Assembly: GCF_049727805.1 (NCBI RefSeq)
Contig: NZ_JBCNYA010000005.1
Coordinates: forward strand, 85,441 to 149,440
Length of the DNA: 64,000 nucleotides
From: Frateuria_A sp049727805
GTDB lineage: Bacteria; Pseudomonadota; Gammaproteobacteria; Xanthomonadales; Rhodanobacteraceae
Direction: 5' to 3'
Shown in pieces: positions 41,104 through 51,800 of the stretch. A model generated the notes under the pieces. It ran no database searches. It saw only the letters and a list, made by a program, of their open reading frames with translations, and was not told the DNA's origin. The translations under genes were made by a program, and so were the position numbers. The stretch's first letter is position 1; every line of letters starts with the position of its first letter.

Positions 41104-42483
41104 ATGGACCTCCCCTTCCCCGATGCGCCGGCCCTCGCCGGCAACGCCGCGCTGGCCGCGCGCGACCTGAAGCACGTGTGGCATCCCTGTACGCAGATGC
41201 ACGACCACGAGACCGTTCCGATGGTCCCGGTCGTGCGCGGCGAGGGAGCCTGGCTCGTCGACGCGGACGGACGCCGCTACCTGGACGGGATCAGCTCGTG
41301 GTGGACCAACCTCTTCGGGCACGCCAACCCGCGCCTCGCCGCAGCGCTGGCCGATCAGGCACGGCGGCTGGAGCACGTGATCTTTGCCGGCTTCACCCAC
41401 GCGCCGGCGATCGAGCTGGCCGAGGAGCTGGTGCGCGTCACGCCGCCGGGGCTCGATCGGGTGTTCTTTGCCGACAATGGTTCGGCAGCCGTGGAAGTGG
41501 CGCTCAAGATGAGCTTCCACTACTGGCTCAACCAGGGCCACGGCGGGAAGACGCGCTTCATCGCGCTGACCGGCAGCTACCACGGCGAGACGCTGGGCGC
41601 GCTCTCGGTCAGCGACGTGGCGCTCTATCGCAAGACCTATGCACCGCTGCTGCTGACGCCGATCCTGGCACCCTCGCCGGATGCCTACGAAGCCGATCCC
41701 GGCGAGACGCCGGCGCAGGTCGCCGCCCGCCGGCTGGGCGAGTTGCGTGCCCTGCTCGAACGGCATGCGCAGGAAACCTGCGCGGTGATCGTCGAGCCCC
41801 TGGTGCAATGTGCCGGCGGCATGCGCATGTACCACCCCGATTACCTGGCGGGACTGCGCCGCCTGTGCGACGAATTCGGCGTGCATTTCATCGCGGACGA
41901 GATCGCGGTGGGCTTCGGCCGCACCGGCACCCTGTTCGCCTGCGAGCAGGCCGGTGTCGCGCCCGACTTCATGTGCCTGTCCAAGGGACTGACCGGCGGC
42001 ACCCTGCCGCTGTCGGTGGTGCTCACCACCGAGGCCGTGTACGCGGCCTTCTACGCCGAGTACAACGCCGGCAAGGCGTTCCTGCATTCGCACAGCTATA
42101 CCGGCAACCCGCTGGCCTGCCGCGTGGCGCTGGAGACGCTGGCGATCTTCCGCGACGAGCCGGTACTGGAACGCAACCGCATCCTGGCCGCGCACCTGGC
42201 GCAACGGCTCGCTCCCCTGCGTAACCACCCGCACGTGGCCGACGTACGCCAGACCGGCATGATCGCCGCGGTCGAACTGGTGGCCGACAAGCGCAACCGC
42301 ACGCCGTGGCCCGCAGCCGAGCGACGCGGCATGCGCGTCTACCTGCACGGCCTGCAGCACGGGGCGCTGCTGCGGCCGCTGGGCAACGTGGTGTATTTCA
42401 TGCCGCCGTATGTGGTCACGACCGGGGAGATCGACCAGTTGGTGGACGTGGCGGTGGCCGGCATCGAGCGGGCGGTGGCCTGA
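41104..42483 (+). CDS. bioA: Adenosylmethionine-8-amino-7-oxononanoate aminotransferase
   Basis: A 459-residue class III PLP aminotransferase of biotin synthesis; it converts KAPA to DAPA using SAM as amino donor. 'HVWHPCTQMHDH' and 'DGISSWWTNLFGH' are BioA-specific. 'FADNGSAAVEVALKM' and 'SYHGETLGALS' hold PLP contacts, 'IADEIAVGFGRTG' the PLP Asp, and 'CLSKGLTGGTLPLSV' the Schiff-base Lys. Start at 41104; an upstream in-frame ATG at 41017 overlaps gspN. Other bio genes are not in the window. No BirA box was identified. Confidence 0.95.
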   Translation: MDLPFPDAPALAGNAALAARDLKHVWHPCTQMHDHETVPMVPVVRGEGAWLVDADGRRYLDGISSWWTNLFGHANPRLAAALADQARRLEHVIFAGFTHAPAIELAEELVRVTPPGLDRVFFADNGSAAVEVALKMSFHYWLNQGHGGKTRFIALTGSYHGETLGALSVSDVALYRKTYAPLLLTPILAPSPDAYEADPGETPAQVAARRLGELRALLERHAQETCAVIVEPLVQCAGGMRMYHPDYLAGLRRLCDEFGVHFIADEIAVGFGRTGTLFACEQAGVAPDFMCLSKGLTGGTLPLSVVLTTEAVYAAFYAEYNAGKAFLHSHSYTGNPLACRVALETLAIFRDEPVLERNRILAAHLAQRLAPLRNHPHVADVRQTGMIAAVELVADKRNRTPWPAAERRGMRVYLHGLQHGALLRPLGNVVYFMPPYVVTTGEIDQLVDVAVAGIERAVA

Positions 42484-42574
42484 CCGGCCCGGGGCTGCCG
42501 GACCGCTCGCTCCCTCGCAGGCATGCGGCCGTCGACGCGGTAAGCTTCCGCTTTTGCCAGGGCCCGCTCCTCCC

Positions 42575-43309
42575 GTGCGCACCATCCGCATCCACGTAGA
42601 TCAACCGCTCCCGCCCGGCACCGAGCTGGGCCTGCCTGCTCAGGCCGGCGAGCACGTCGCACGCGTGCTGCGCCTGGGCGAGGGGGCGCCACTGGTGCTG
42701 TTCAACGGCGATGGCCAGGACTACGCCGCGGTGGTCACCCATGTGGGCAAGCGCGAGGTGCGGGTGCGCATCGACGCCGCACGCGTCGTGGCCAACGAGT
42801 CGCCGCTGACGCTCACGCTCGCCCAGGGCGTCGCCCGCGGCGAGAAGATGGACTTGATCGTGCAGAAGGCTACCGAGTTGGGGGTCGCCTGCATCGCGCC
42901 GCTGCTCACCGAGCGTTCGGAAGTGCGGCTGGATCCGGCCCGCGCGGAGAAACGGCTGGACCACTGGCGCGCGGTGGCCGCCAGCGCCTGCGAGCAGAGC
43001 GGCCGCGCCCGCGTGCCGGCGATCCTGCCCGCACAGCCGCTGGAAGCCTGGCTGGCCAACCTGCCGCACGATGGCGCGCTGCGCCTGGCCTTGCTGCCGG
43101 AGGCCGGGCAGTCGCTGCGCTCGCTCACGTTCACTCCGGCCGGCGGCTTGCTGGTGGTGGGGCCGGAAGGCGGGCTGGGGGAACGCGACGTGGCAGCCCT
43201 CGAGACTGCGGGCTTCACCGGCCTGCGGCTCGGCCCGCGCATCCTGCGCACCGAGACGGCGGGCCTTGCCGCACTGGCGGCGCTGCAGGCTTTATACGGC
43301 GATTTCTAG
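42575..43309 (+). CDS. rsmE: 16S rRNA (uracil1498-N3)-methyltransferase
   Basis: A 244-residue SPOUT methyltransferase modifying U1498 of 16S rRNA. The N-terminal PUA-like part has 'HVARVLRLGEGAPLVLFNG'; the SPOUT domain has 'ATELGVACIAPLLTERSEV', 'ASACEQSGRARVP', 'VVGPEGGLGERD' and 'LRLGPRILRTETAGLAAL', the knot region. Start is the GTG at 42575. E. coli RsmE is 243 residues. It follows bioA by 91 bases; a joint transcript is possible. The 271 bases after it (43310-43580) show no gene. Confidence 0.95.
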   Translation: MRTIRIHVDQPLPPGTELGLPAQAGEHVARVLRLGEGAPLVLFNGDGQDYAAVVTHVGKREVRVRIDAARVVANESPLTLTLAQGVARGEKMDLIVQKATELGVACIAPLLTERSEVRLDPARAEKRLDHWRAVAASACEQSGRARVPAILPAQPLEAWLANLPHDGALRLALLPEAGQSLRSLTFTPAGGLLVVGPEGGLGERDVAALETAGFTGLRLGPRILRTETAGLAALAALQALYGDF

Positions 43310-43580
43310 CGCAGCGCCCGCGTCGGTCTACGCGGCAAGATGCAGCGCACTTCCGGCAGATCCTCGATATCCGGCGCGCTCAAAGCGCGAGCCAGGCGCG
43401 CTAACCGTCACCGGCGAGCGCAGTTCTCGGACCGGCGCACGGTGGCAACCGTCGTTCGGAACCACGACACGAACGGCGGCTGGCTTGCCACGCTATCGCG
43501 TGGCGACGTGTGGCAGGGGAATCGCCTAACGGGCGGTTGTAATGAACGGTCGACGGCGATCGCCGCCGACCGGGCAGGCT

Positions 43581-44072
43581 TCAGGCGGCACCGACCTGCT
43601 CGTCGAATCCGAGCAGCCCGACCAGTTCCTCCTCGATGCCTTCGAGGTCCGGAATCACCGCGATGTCGTCGCGCACCAGCACTTGCGCCTTCACGCCCGG
43701 CGGCAGCGGGGCGCCGTCGTGGGTCGGGATGATCAGCTCGGCGTTGAGCGTGGTCAGACGCGGGAAACCCTGGGTGACGACCGCGATGAACGGAAGCTTG
43801 GCGTTGTTGCCCAGTGCCTTCAGCACGGCCACGCGCACGGCCAGCTCGGCGTCGCCCTCGGGCGCTCCGGCGAGCTTGGTGAAGGACACCAGCGGCACGC
43901 GCCAGCCACGCCAGGCGATGCGCCCGAGCAGCCATTCGGGTGCGCCCTCGACCGGATCGGGCGTGGGCAGGGTGATCACTTCGGCCACGGTGGCATTGGG
44001 CAGCAACAGGCGCAGTTGGCCTACCGGCACCAGGACGCAACGGATCTCGCGCGGCAGGGGTTGTTCGCTCAT
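43581..44072 (-). CDS. chpC: ChpC, CheW-like adaptor of the Pil-Chp system
   Basis: A 163-residue protein with one CheW-like domain ('RCVLVPVGQLRLLLPNATVA', 'LLGRIAWRGWRVPLVSF', 'VRDDIAVIPDLEGI'). By position it is ChpC, the second CheW-type adaptor of the type IV pilus chemosensory system, thought to link extra inputs to the ChpA kinase. The ATG overlaps the chpB stop (ATGA). It is the last gene of the operon running from pilG (55438). Confidence 0.85.
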   Translation of the reverse strand: MSEQPLPREIRCVLVPVGQLRLLLPNATVAEVITLPTPDPVEGAPEWLLGRIAWRGWRVPLVSFTKLAGAPEGDAELAVRVAVLKALGNNAKLPFIAVVTQGFPRLTTLNAELIIPTHDGAPLPPGVKAQVLVRDDIAVIPDLEGIEEELVGLLGFDEQVGAA

Positions 44073-45808
44073 GGCTGACCTTCCGTAAATTGCTCGGCCA
44101 GGCGCGCCGCCAGTTCGGCAGGCGTGCCGGCATGATGGGACAGGTTCTCGGCCAGCACGCCGCTGACCATGTCGGCCGCATGGGTGCCGCCGGCCGCCTC
44201 AACCCAGACCTCGCCACCACGGTCGCGCACCGCCTGGCAGCCGGCGACCGCATCGGTGGAACGGCCGGCAAACACGATGGCTATCACGTCGCGGCCGAAC
44301 GCTTCCACGGCAAGCGAGAAGCTGGCGTCGATCGACGGCACGTGGGCCGCGCCCGCCTCGATCGGTTGCAACTGCAGCGAACCATCGCGGCGCAGGCTGA
44401 CCTGGCGGTCGGACGGCACCACGATCACCTCGCCGGCCCGTGCACGCACGCCCGGTTCGGCCAGGCGCACCGGCAGCGCGCATTGCGAGGAAAGATATTC
44501 GACCAGCCCGTCGGCCGGACGGCCGGCCAGATGCTGGGTGTGCAGCACGGTGGCGCGCAGGCCGGCGGGCAGCGCGGCCAGGAACTCGCCGACCGACGAG
44601 GTGCTCTCGGTGGTGGCGCCAAGCACGACCACGCGGGGCAGCAGGCTCGGCGGCATGTCCAGCATCATCTCGTGCGAGGGCTCGTAGTCCTGCGGGGCAA
44701 TCGCTTCCTCGAGCGAAACCAGCTCCAGGCTGAGGCCGGGCAGGATGGGCGATTCGTCCTCGCTGGCATCCGGCGCGAGGTAATCGGCGGCGCTGACCTT
44801 CTCGATGCCGAAGGCAGCCGGGTCCGCGCGCTCGACCGGCGCCGCCGCGGGCGCCGCCGGCGCATCGTCGTCGTCGAGCAGGCTCCAACTGTCGGAGAGG
44901 CGCGACGCAACGACCGCCGGCTCGGCTGCCGCGCGGGCAGCCACCGGGGCATCCTCTGCGCCGATCGGCGCGAGTTCCAGGTGATCGAGCTGGAAGGCAG
45001 GTGCCGCCGGCTTGGCCTCGGCTTGCGACACGACCTCGACCGGCTCCGCGGATTCCGTGATGGCGGCGAGTTCGAACGCCATCGGTCCTGTCGGCTCGGC
45101 GATTGCCGGCACAGCTTCGGCGGCGTCCGCACCCGGCAGCGCTTCATCCGTCGCTTCGGGCGCGTCGGTATCGGGAAAAGTCTGTTCGCCGAAGGTGCCG
45201 TCATGCAGGGCGACGCCTTCGCCGGCGGAGTAATTGAGACCCGAACCGAAGTCGTCGCCCTCGCCGACCGGCGCGTCGGAGGCGAGCAACGCCTCCAGTT
45301 CGGCCGCGAGAGTCTCGGAAACGGCAGCCTGGCGCGCCTCCTCGTCGATCGCCGGTACATCTTCCAGCACGGCAGCATCGATGTCGGCCGGCGCGGCCTC
45401 GGCGGCCATGGGCGTGGTTGCCTCGACCTGGACCATCGCTTCGGCCGGCGCCGGCGGGCGCGGCGGATCGGCGTCGCCCATCGCCAGCACCTTCATGGCC
45501 AGGTGGCGGGCCCAGCGCGCGCGGTCCCAGCCTTCCAGGCGGCGGCTGGCCTGCGCGTCGTTGAAGACCACGCGCGGGCGATCGCCGTCGAGGGTTTCGT
45601 CCAGACGGTCCAGTGCGCTGTCGTCCTCGTCGTCGAGGTTGACCACCAGCACGTCGGCATCCACCGAGGACAGCAGCTCGCGGTTCAGGCCCTTGAGCGG
45701 GCCCTCGTGCACGATCCGCGCGCCGCGCTCCTGCAGGGCGGCGCGCAACTGTTCACCCAGGCCCGCGTCGTCGAACAGCAGCGCGACCGCCGGTACCGCC
45801 TCAGCCAT
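44069..45808 (-). CDS. chpB: ChpB-like CheB methylesterase homologue with altered active site
   Basis: A 579-residue protein. Residues 1-~115 look like a degenerate receiver domain ('ALLFDDAGLGEQLRAALQ', 'DADVLVVNLDDED'). Residues ~115-385 are an acidic, Ala/Pro-rich linker. The C-terminal ~190 residues align with CheB methylesterases. The nucleophile region, IGASTGG in CheB, here reads 'LGATTESTS', so Ser is Thr399. The catalytic His ('HTQHLAG', His426) and Asp ('AGRSTDAVAG', Asp519) remain. CheB demethylates chemoreceptors; activity here is doubtful. It overlaps chpA by eight bases and chpC by four. A non-enzymatic scaffold role is possible. Confidence 0.8.
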   Translation of the reverse strand: MAEAVPAVALLFDDAGLGEQLRAALQERGARIVHEGPLKGLNRELLSSVDADVLVVNLDDEDDSALDRLDETLDGDRPRVVFNDAQASRRLEGWDRARWARHLAMKVLAMGDADPPRPPAPAEAMVQVEATTPMAAEAAPADIDAAVLEDVPAIDEEARQAAVSETLAAELEALLASDAPVGEGDDFGSGLNYSAGEGVALHDGTFGEQTFPDTDAPEATDEALPGADAAEAVPAIAEPTGPMAFELAAITESAEPVEVVSQAEAKPAAPAFQLDHLELAPIGAEDAPVAARAAAEPAVVASRLSDSWSLLDDDDAPAAPAAAPVERADPAAFGIEKVSAADYLAPDASEDESPILPGLSLELVSLEEAIAPQDYEPSHEMMLDMPPSLLPRVVVLGATTESTSSVGEFLAALPAGLRATVLHTQHLAGRPADGLVEYLSSQCALPVRLAEPGVRARAGEVIVVPSDRQVSLRRDGSLQLQPIEAGAAHVPSIDASFSLAVEAFGRDVIAIVFAGRSTDAVAGCQAVRDRGGEVWVEAAGGTHAADMVSGVLAENLSHHAGTPAELAARLAEQFTEGQP

Positions 45809-48800
45809 GGATCGCCTCCATCGCCATCGCACGCTGTTCGAGCACCTCGGCGATCTGCGCCAGGAGTTCCACTTCCTGGTACGGCTTGCCGAGGTAGCGG
45901 TCGACGCCGATGTCGAAGGCGCGCTGGCGGTGTTTGTCGCCGGTGCGAGAGGTGATCATGATGATCGGCACGTCGCGCAGGCGCGGATCCGCCTTCATGT
46001 GGGTGGCCAGCTCGTAGCCGTCCATGCGCGGCATCTCGATGTCCAGCAGCATCAGGTCGGGCACGCGGTCATGCAGTTTCTCGATCGCGTCGACGCCATC
46101 CTTCGCGGTGGCCACTTCGTAGTCGTGGCGCTCCAGCACGCGGCCGGTCACCTTGCGCATGGTGATCGAGTCGTCGACCACCATCACCAGCGGCTTGGCG
46201 CGCTGCTCCTCGATCAGCGGCGAAGCGACGGCGCTGAGGCCGTCGGCCAGGCGCTGCTCGCGGCGGGCGATGCCGTGGCGGACCAGCGGCGGCAGGTCGA
46301 GAATGATCAACACCGAACCGTCGCCCATGATGGTCGCGCCGAGCACGCCCGGCACGGAACTCACCTGCGGGCCGACCGACTTGACCACGATCTCGCGCGA
46401 ACCGATCACCGCGTCGATGCGGATCGCGGCGCGCAGGTCGCCGGCGCGGGTGAGCAGCAGCGGCAGTTGCTCTTCCTCGATCACCGGGTTGGGCTGCAGG
46501 CCGAGCAGGTCCGCCAGGTCGTGGATGCCGTAGGCGTCGCCGTTGTAGTCGAAGGTCGGGCGCTCTTCGCCCAGGCGCGCGGCGAGGTCGTCCGGGCTGA
46601 TCCGGGCTACGCCCTGCACCGAGGTCATCGGGATGGCGAACGTCGCCTCGCCGATGCGCACCACGATCGCCTGGGTCACCGCGAGGGTGAACGGCAGGCG
46701 CAGCACGAAGGTCGTGCCCTGACCCTGCTGCGACTCGATCGCCAGCGAACCGCCGAGCTGCTTGATCTCGTTGGACACCACGTCCATGCCCACGCCACGG
46801 CCGGCGAGCTGGGTGACGTGGCTGGCGGTAGAGAAGCCTGTCTGGGTGATCAAGCTGAGCAACTGGTCGTCGCTGGGACGCGAATCGGCGCGCAGCAGGC
46901 CACGCTCGACGGCGCGGGCACGGATCGCCTCGCGGTCCAGGCCGCGGCCGTCGTCGCTGACGCGGACCACCACCTCCGTGGCTTCACGGGCGACGCGGAT
47001 ACGTACCGCGCCCTCGGTCGGCTTGCCCACCTTGCGGCGGTCGGCCGGCGACTCGATGCCGTGCGCGATGGCGTTGCGCAGCATGTGCTCGAACGGCGCC
47101 TTGATGCGGTCGAGCAGGTTGCGGTCCATTTCGCCGTGGGCACCCTCGACGTACAGCTGGGCGCTCTTGCCTTCTTCCTGCGCGGCCTGGCGCAGCGTGC
47201 GGCGCAGGTTCGGCACCATCGTGTCGAACGGCAGCATGCGGGTGCGCAGCAGGCCGTCCTGCAGCTCGGCGCTGACGCGCGACTGCTGGATCAGCAAGGT
47301 TTCGGACTGGCGGGTCAACTCGTCCAGCATGTTCTGGATCGAGACAAGGTCGGACACCGACTCGGCCAGCGCGCGCGAGTACTGCTGCAACTGCGAGAAG
47401 CGGTCGAGCTCGAGCGGATCGAACACCGCCATGCCCGCTTCGCGATGCTCGCGCTGGAAGCGCGCGATGATCTGCGCCTCGGTCTCGATTTCCAGCATGC
47501 GCAACTGGCTGCGCAGGCGCTGCACGGTCTGGTCCAGCTCGACCAGGTTGAAGCGGTAGCCGGCGACCTGCTGTTCCAGGCGCGAGCGGTAGATCGCCAC
47601 TTCGCCGGCGTGGTTGACGAGGTTGTCGAGCAGTTCCGCGCGGACACGGATCTGTTCCTGCGTCGAGCGGACGTCCTCGTCGTCGCGCTCGGGCAGCAGC
47701 TCGGGCAGCAGTTCCGGCAGCGGCGCAGACGGCAACCTGGCCGAGGGCATCGCGCTGGCGGCGTCGTGCGCTTCGTCGGTGAGCGTTTCCTGGCCGGCCA
47801 TCGCTAGCAGGCTGTCGATCAGCGCCTGCGGATACTCGATCGGTTGGCCCTGCGAAACGCGCTGCACCAGCGAATGCAGGGTGTCGAAACCCGCCTCGAG
47901 CGCGCCGATGAGCTGCGCGGTATCGCGTTCGCCGACTGGCCTTTCCAGCAGCGTCTCGATGGCGTGGGTCAGGTCGCCCACCGGCACCAGGCCGGCGATG
48001 CGGGCGCCGCCCTTGAGGGTGTGCAGGTCGCGCTGCACGCCGGCGGCGTGCGCCGTCTCGGCCGGCTCGGCGCGCCACTGGGCCAGCAGGCCGTCGGCGT
48101 GGTCGAGCAGTTCGTGCGCTTCCTCGGTGAAGATCTCCAGCAGGTCCGGGTCGATCTGCCCGGCCCAGGCCTGCGCCGGCGCGTGGTCGTCCGCCCGCGG
48201 CGCCACGGCTTCGATCGCCGGCTCGGCAACGTCCTCGTCGGTGTCGATGGCGGGCACTTCCGGCGCCTCGGCGGCAACCGGCTCCAACTCTTCGTCATCG
48301 ACATCAGCGGACGGCTGCGCGGCAACGGCATCCGCCTCGGCGGCGAACGGCTGCCCGGTATCGCCGCCGGCTTCTACGGATTCGATGCCTTGCACTTCGT
48401 CGCCCGCGAAGTCCGCGAACGGAGCCATCGCGGCCGCATCCAGGTCGACGTGCTGCTCGCCGTGGAGGGCGGGCTGTTGACCCGGCTCGCCGGCCTCTTC
48501 CTCGGCCGATTCGGACATGTCGCCCGCAGCGGCGTCGAAGCTAAGCGTAACGGGCGAGTGGCCATCGACCGGTTCGTTCAACAGGCTGTCCAGCAGCGCC
48601 GCCAGGCTCTGCTCGTCGTCGGTCTGTCCGTCCCCGGCACCGGATGCCGCGTCGACGGAGCCCGTTTCGGCGGTTTCCAGGTCGAACGCGTCGAGCGCCG
48701 CCAGCAGTTCGCCGGCGTAGGCGTCGTGCTCGTCCGCCTCGGCGATGGTGGTCGGCTCGCTCTCGCCGAGCGCATCGTCCAGGCCGGCATCGAGCGCGGC

Positions 48801-51800
48801 GGCCGCGCTGTCGTCGTGCAACTCGGCAGGCAGGTCTTCCGCGTGCGGGTCGAACAGCACGTGGGCGACCTTCGGCTCCGGCTGGCTGTCGCGCAGCTCG
48901 ATCAGGCGCGCCGTGAGCGCATCGACCGACGGCAGTTGCGGATCGACGGCGTCGAACTGGGCCATCACGTGGTCGACCACATCAGCCGACTGCGCAAGCA
49001 GGCGGGTGCCCTCCTCCGACAGCGGCTGGCCCACGGCGCGCAGGCGCTTGAGCAGGCTCTCCAGCGGCGACAGCAGCTGGGTCAGCAGAGGGATGTCGAC
49101 CATCGCGATGGCGCCGTGCAGCGTATGCACGGCGCGCAGCAGCGCGTCGTCGATGCGCAGCTCGCCGTCGGCACGCGCCAGCGCGCCACGGATGGCCTGC
49201 AGGTACTGCGCCACTTCGCTACGCAGGATCTCCAGCAGTACCGGATCGACTGGCGGCATCACCGGCAGGGCGATCGCCTCGGTCGGCTCCTGCGGCACTT
49301 CGGCGGCGGCAGTGTGATCGGTGTGGGTCGCGGCAGGGATGGCCTCGACGGCCGTATCCAGGCGCGGCACGCGGCGGCGCACCACGCGGCGCACGGTTTC
49401 GGTGGCGGCCGGGGCATGGTCGCTGAGCTGCGCCATCTCGCCGGCGGCCAGGCGGTCGGCGGTCGCCATGATCGCAGCCAACGGTGCGGTCGGCGTGCCT
49501 TCGCCCTTCAACGCGACGAGCAGCTGCGGCAGCGCGCCGATGGCGGCGTGGACCAGTGCCTGCACGCCATCGTGCGGCTGGATCGAAGCATCCAGCACGC
49601 GGTTGAGCATGTTCTCCACTTTCCAGGCGAACTCGCCCAGCACGCTGGCGCCGACCAGGCGGCCGGACCCCTTGAGCGTGTGGAAGGAGCGGCGGATCGG
49701 GGTGAGCGCGGACAGCTGCGCCGGATCCGTCAGCCAGGCCTGCTCGGCAGCATGCAGGTTGTCGATTTCCTCCTGCATTTCCTCCAGGAAGATCTCGCGG
49801 ATGTCGTCGTCGATGCCCTCGGTGCCGAGCTGGAAGCCGGCGTTGCCCGCCAGCGCGTCGGCCACCGGCACTTCCTCGACGACTTCCTCCTCGATCTCGA
49901 TCCAGTCGCCCTCGGCGTCCGGACCGGGCGTGGCGGCGAGCGACTCGGTCTGCGCCAGGCGCAGGCCGGCCAGTTCGTGCGCGGCCGGCTGCAGCGGCTC
50001 GCTGCTGCCGAGCACCAGATCGTCCAGGCCATCGCCACGAGCCAGGCTGACCGGCTCGGACAGCGACGGCTCGGCGGGTTCTTCCACGGCGACCGGCGCC
50101 GGCGCCTCGTAGGCGACGGCGGCACGTGCGGCCGGCAGCGGCCAGTAGCCGAGCGAACCGAGGCTGTGCTCGGCCACGTCCAGGATGTGCTCCAGGCCGC
50201 CGCGGTGTTCGCGCGCGGCCTCAAGGTAGTACTCCAGCGCGGCCAGCGCATCGGCCAGGTGGTCCATCTGCGCGCTGCCCGGCACGCGCCGGTCGGCGAG
50301 CATTTCGTTGCCGATGTAGCGGCCGATGCCTTCGGCCAGTTCCGACGGACGGGGCGCGGAAAGCATGCGCATGGCGCCGGCCACTTCATCCATCAGCGCG
50401 GGCGTGCCTTGCAGCTGGGAATGGTCCCAGCCGGCTTCGACGAAGGCGACGATGGCGTCCTTCACCTTGGCGGCGTTGGCGATCGCCTCCTGCATCAGCG
50501 TGGCCAGAATGCTGCGTGCCTCGCTGCGCGGAAGCGCGGGTATGGCCTCACCCTCGACCGGCAGCGTCTCGCCGGCCAGGCTGTCTTCCGCGCCCAGGCT
50601 TTCGATGTGGTCGTCCAGCGAGGACTCGACGTAGAGCAGCGCCCCGGCGACGTCCAGCAGCACGCCCTCTTCGGCCGCCCGCACCTTGTGCGCGATCTCT
50701 TCCAGCACGCGGCGTTGTTCGTTCACCACGCGGCGCGGCACGGCCAGCGCCAGCATGCCCAGCGTGTCGCCGACACGTTCGAGCACTTCGCCCTGCGCGG
50801 ACAGCTGCGCGGGATCGCCGTCGCTCTGGCGCAGGAACAGGTCGAGCGCTTCCTTCACGCGCAGCAGGTCTTCCTTCAGCGCCTTGGACACCGAGTCCAG
50901 CAGCGCGCGGTTGTGGCCGGCCATCGAGCCGCGCGCGTGCTCCAGCTCGGCGGCATCGGGCAGCAGGCTGTCGAGCCGGTAGGTCTGCTTCAGCAGCGTC
51001 ATCTGCGGGCTGGCCTGGCGGGCCTGGGCCACGATGTAGAGCAGCTTGCTGGCCAGCTCGTCGGCGTCGCCGCCGCGCAGGCTGGCTTCACCCTGTTCGA
51101 CCAGTTGGCGGATGTTGCGGTCGACCTTGCCGATCAGCTGGCGGATTTCGGCCGCATGGCTCTTGAGCATGCCCTGCTCGAGGCCTTCCAGCACGCCGGC
51201 GGCGATCCACCACAGGCGGCGGCCCGGCACGGTCCAGCAACGGCCGGCGATGCCCAGCAGCGTCTCGCGCATGCCGACCAGTTGCTGCGGCGCGTTCTGG
51301 CCGCGGAACCAGGCCAACAACTGTTGCTGGAAGCGCAGGCGCAGCGTGGTGATCGCGCTGCGCTGGGCGGCGACGTCGACCTCGCCCTGGGCGCCCGGAG
51401 CCTGCACCGGCAGCGCCTGCTCCAGGTTCGGGTTGAACAGCGCCGCCTCGGAGAGCGCCTGCTGGTCGCGGCTGGCGCGCAGGTCGTTGAGCAGCGGCAG
51501 CAGCACCACCGGCACGTCGCGGTGGCCGCCGGAGAGGCGTTCGAGGTAGTCGGGGAGCTGCATCAGGCCGCGCATCAGCGCGCCGAAGGCGTCCTCGCGC
51601 TGGCGGATGTGGTCCTCCAGCAGACAGATGGCGAGGGTTTCCATCTCCTCGGCAACCATCGCTGCACCGTAGAGCTCGACCATGCGCAGGGTGCCCTGCA
51701 CCTGGTGCAGATGGTCCACGCAGGCGCGCATGACTTCGCGCTTGCCGGGGTTCTCTACGTAGGACTCCAGCGCCTCGCGGGCCTGCGCCAGAGTCTCGTC

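Noticed and set aside
40279..42591. Frame extending the IMPase-family gene back through gspN and bioA
   Set aside because: The extra residues are antisense or out-of-frame translation; the ATG at 40278 overlaps the gspN stop as expected for coupled genes.
43310..43580. Possible gene between rsmE and chpC
   Set aside because: Frames present are extensions of neighbours or antisense; nothing recognisable was seen and no clear terminator was found.
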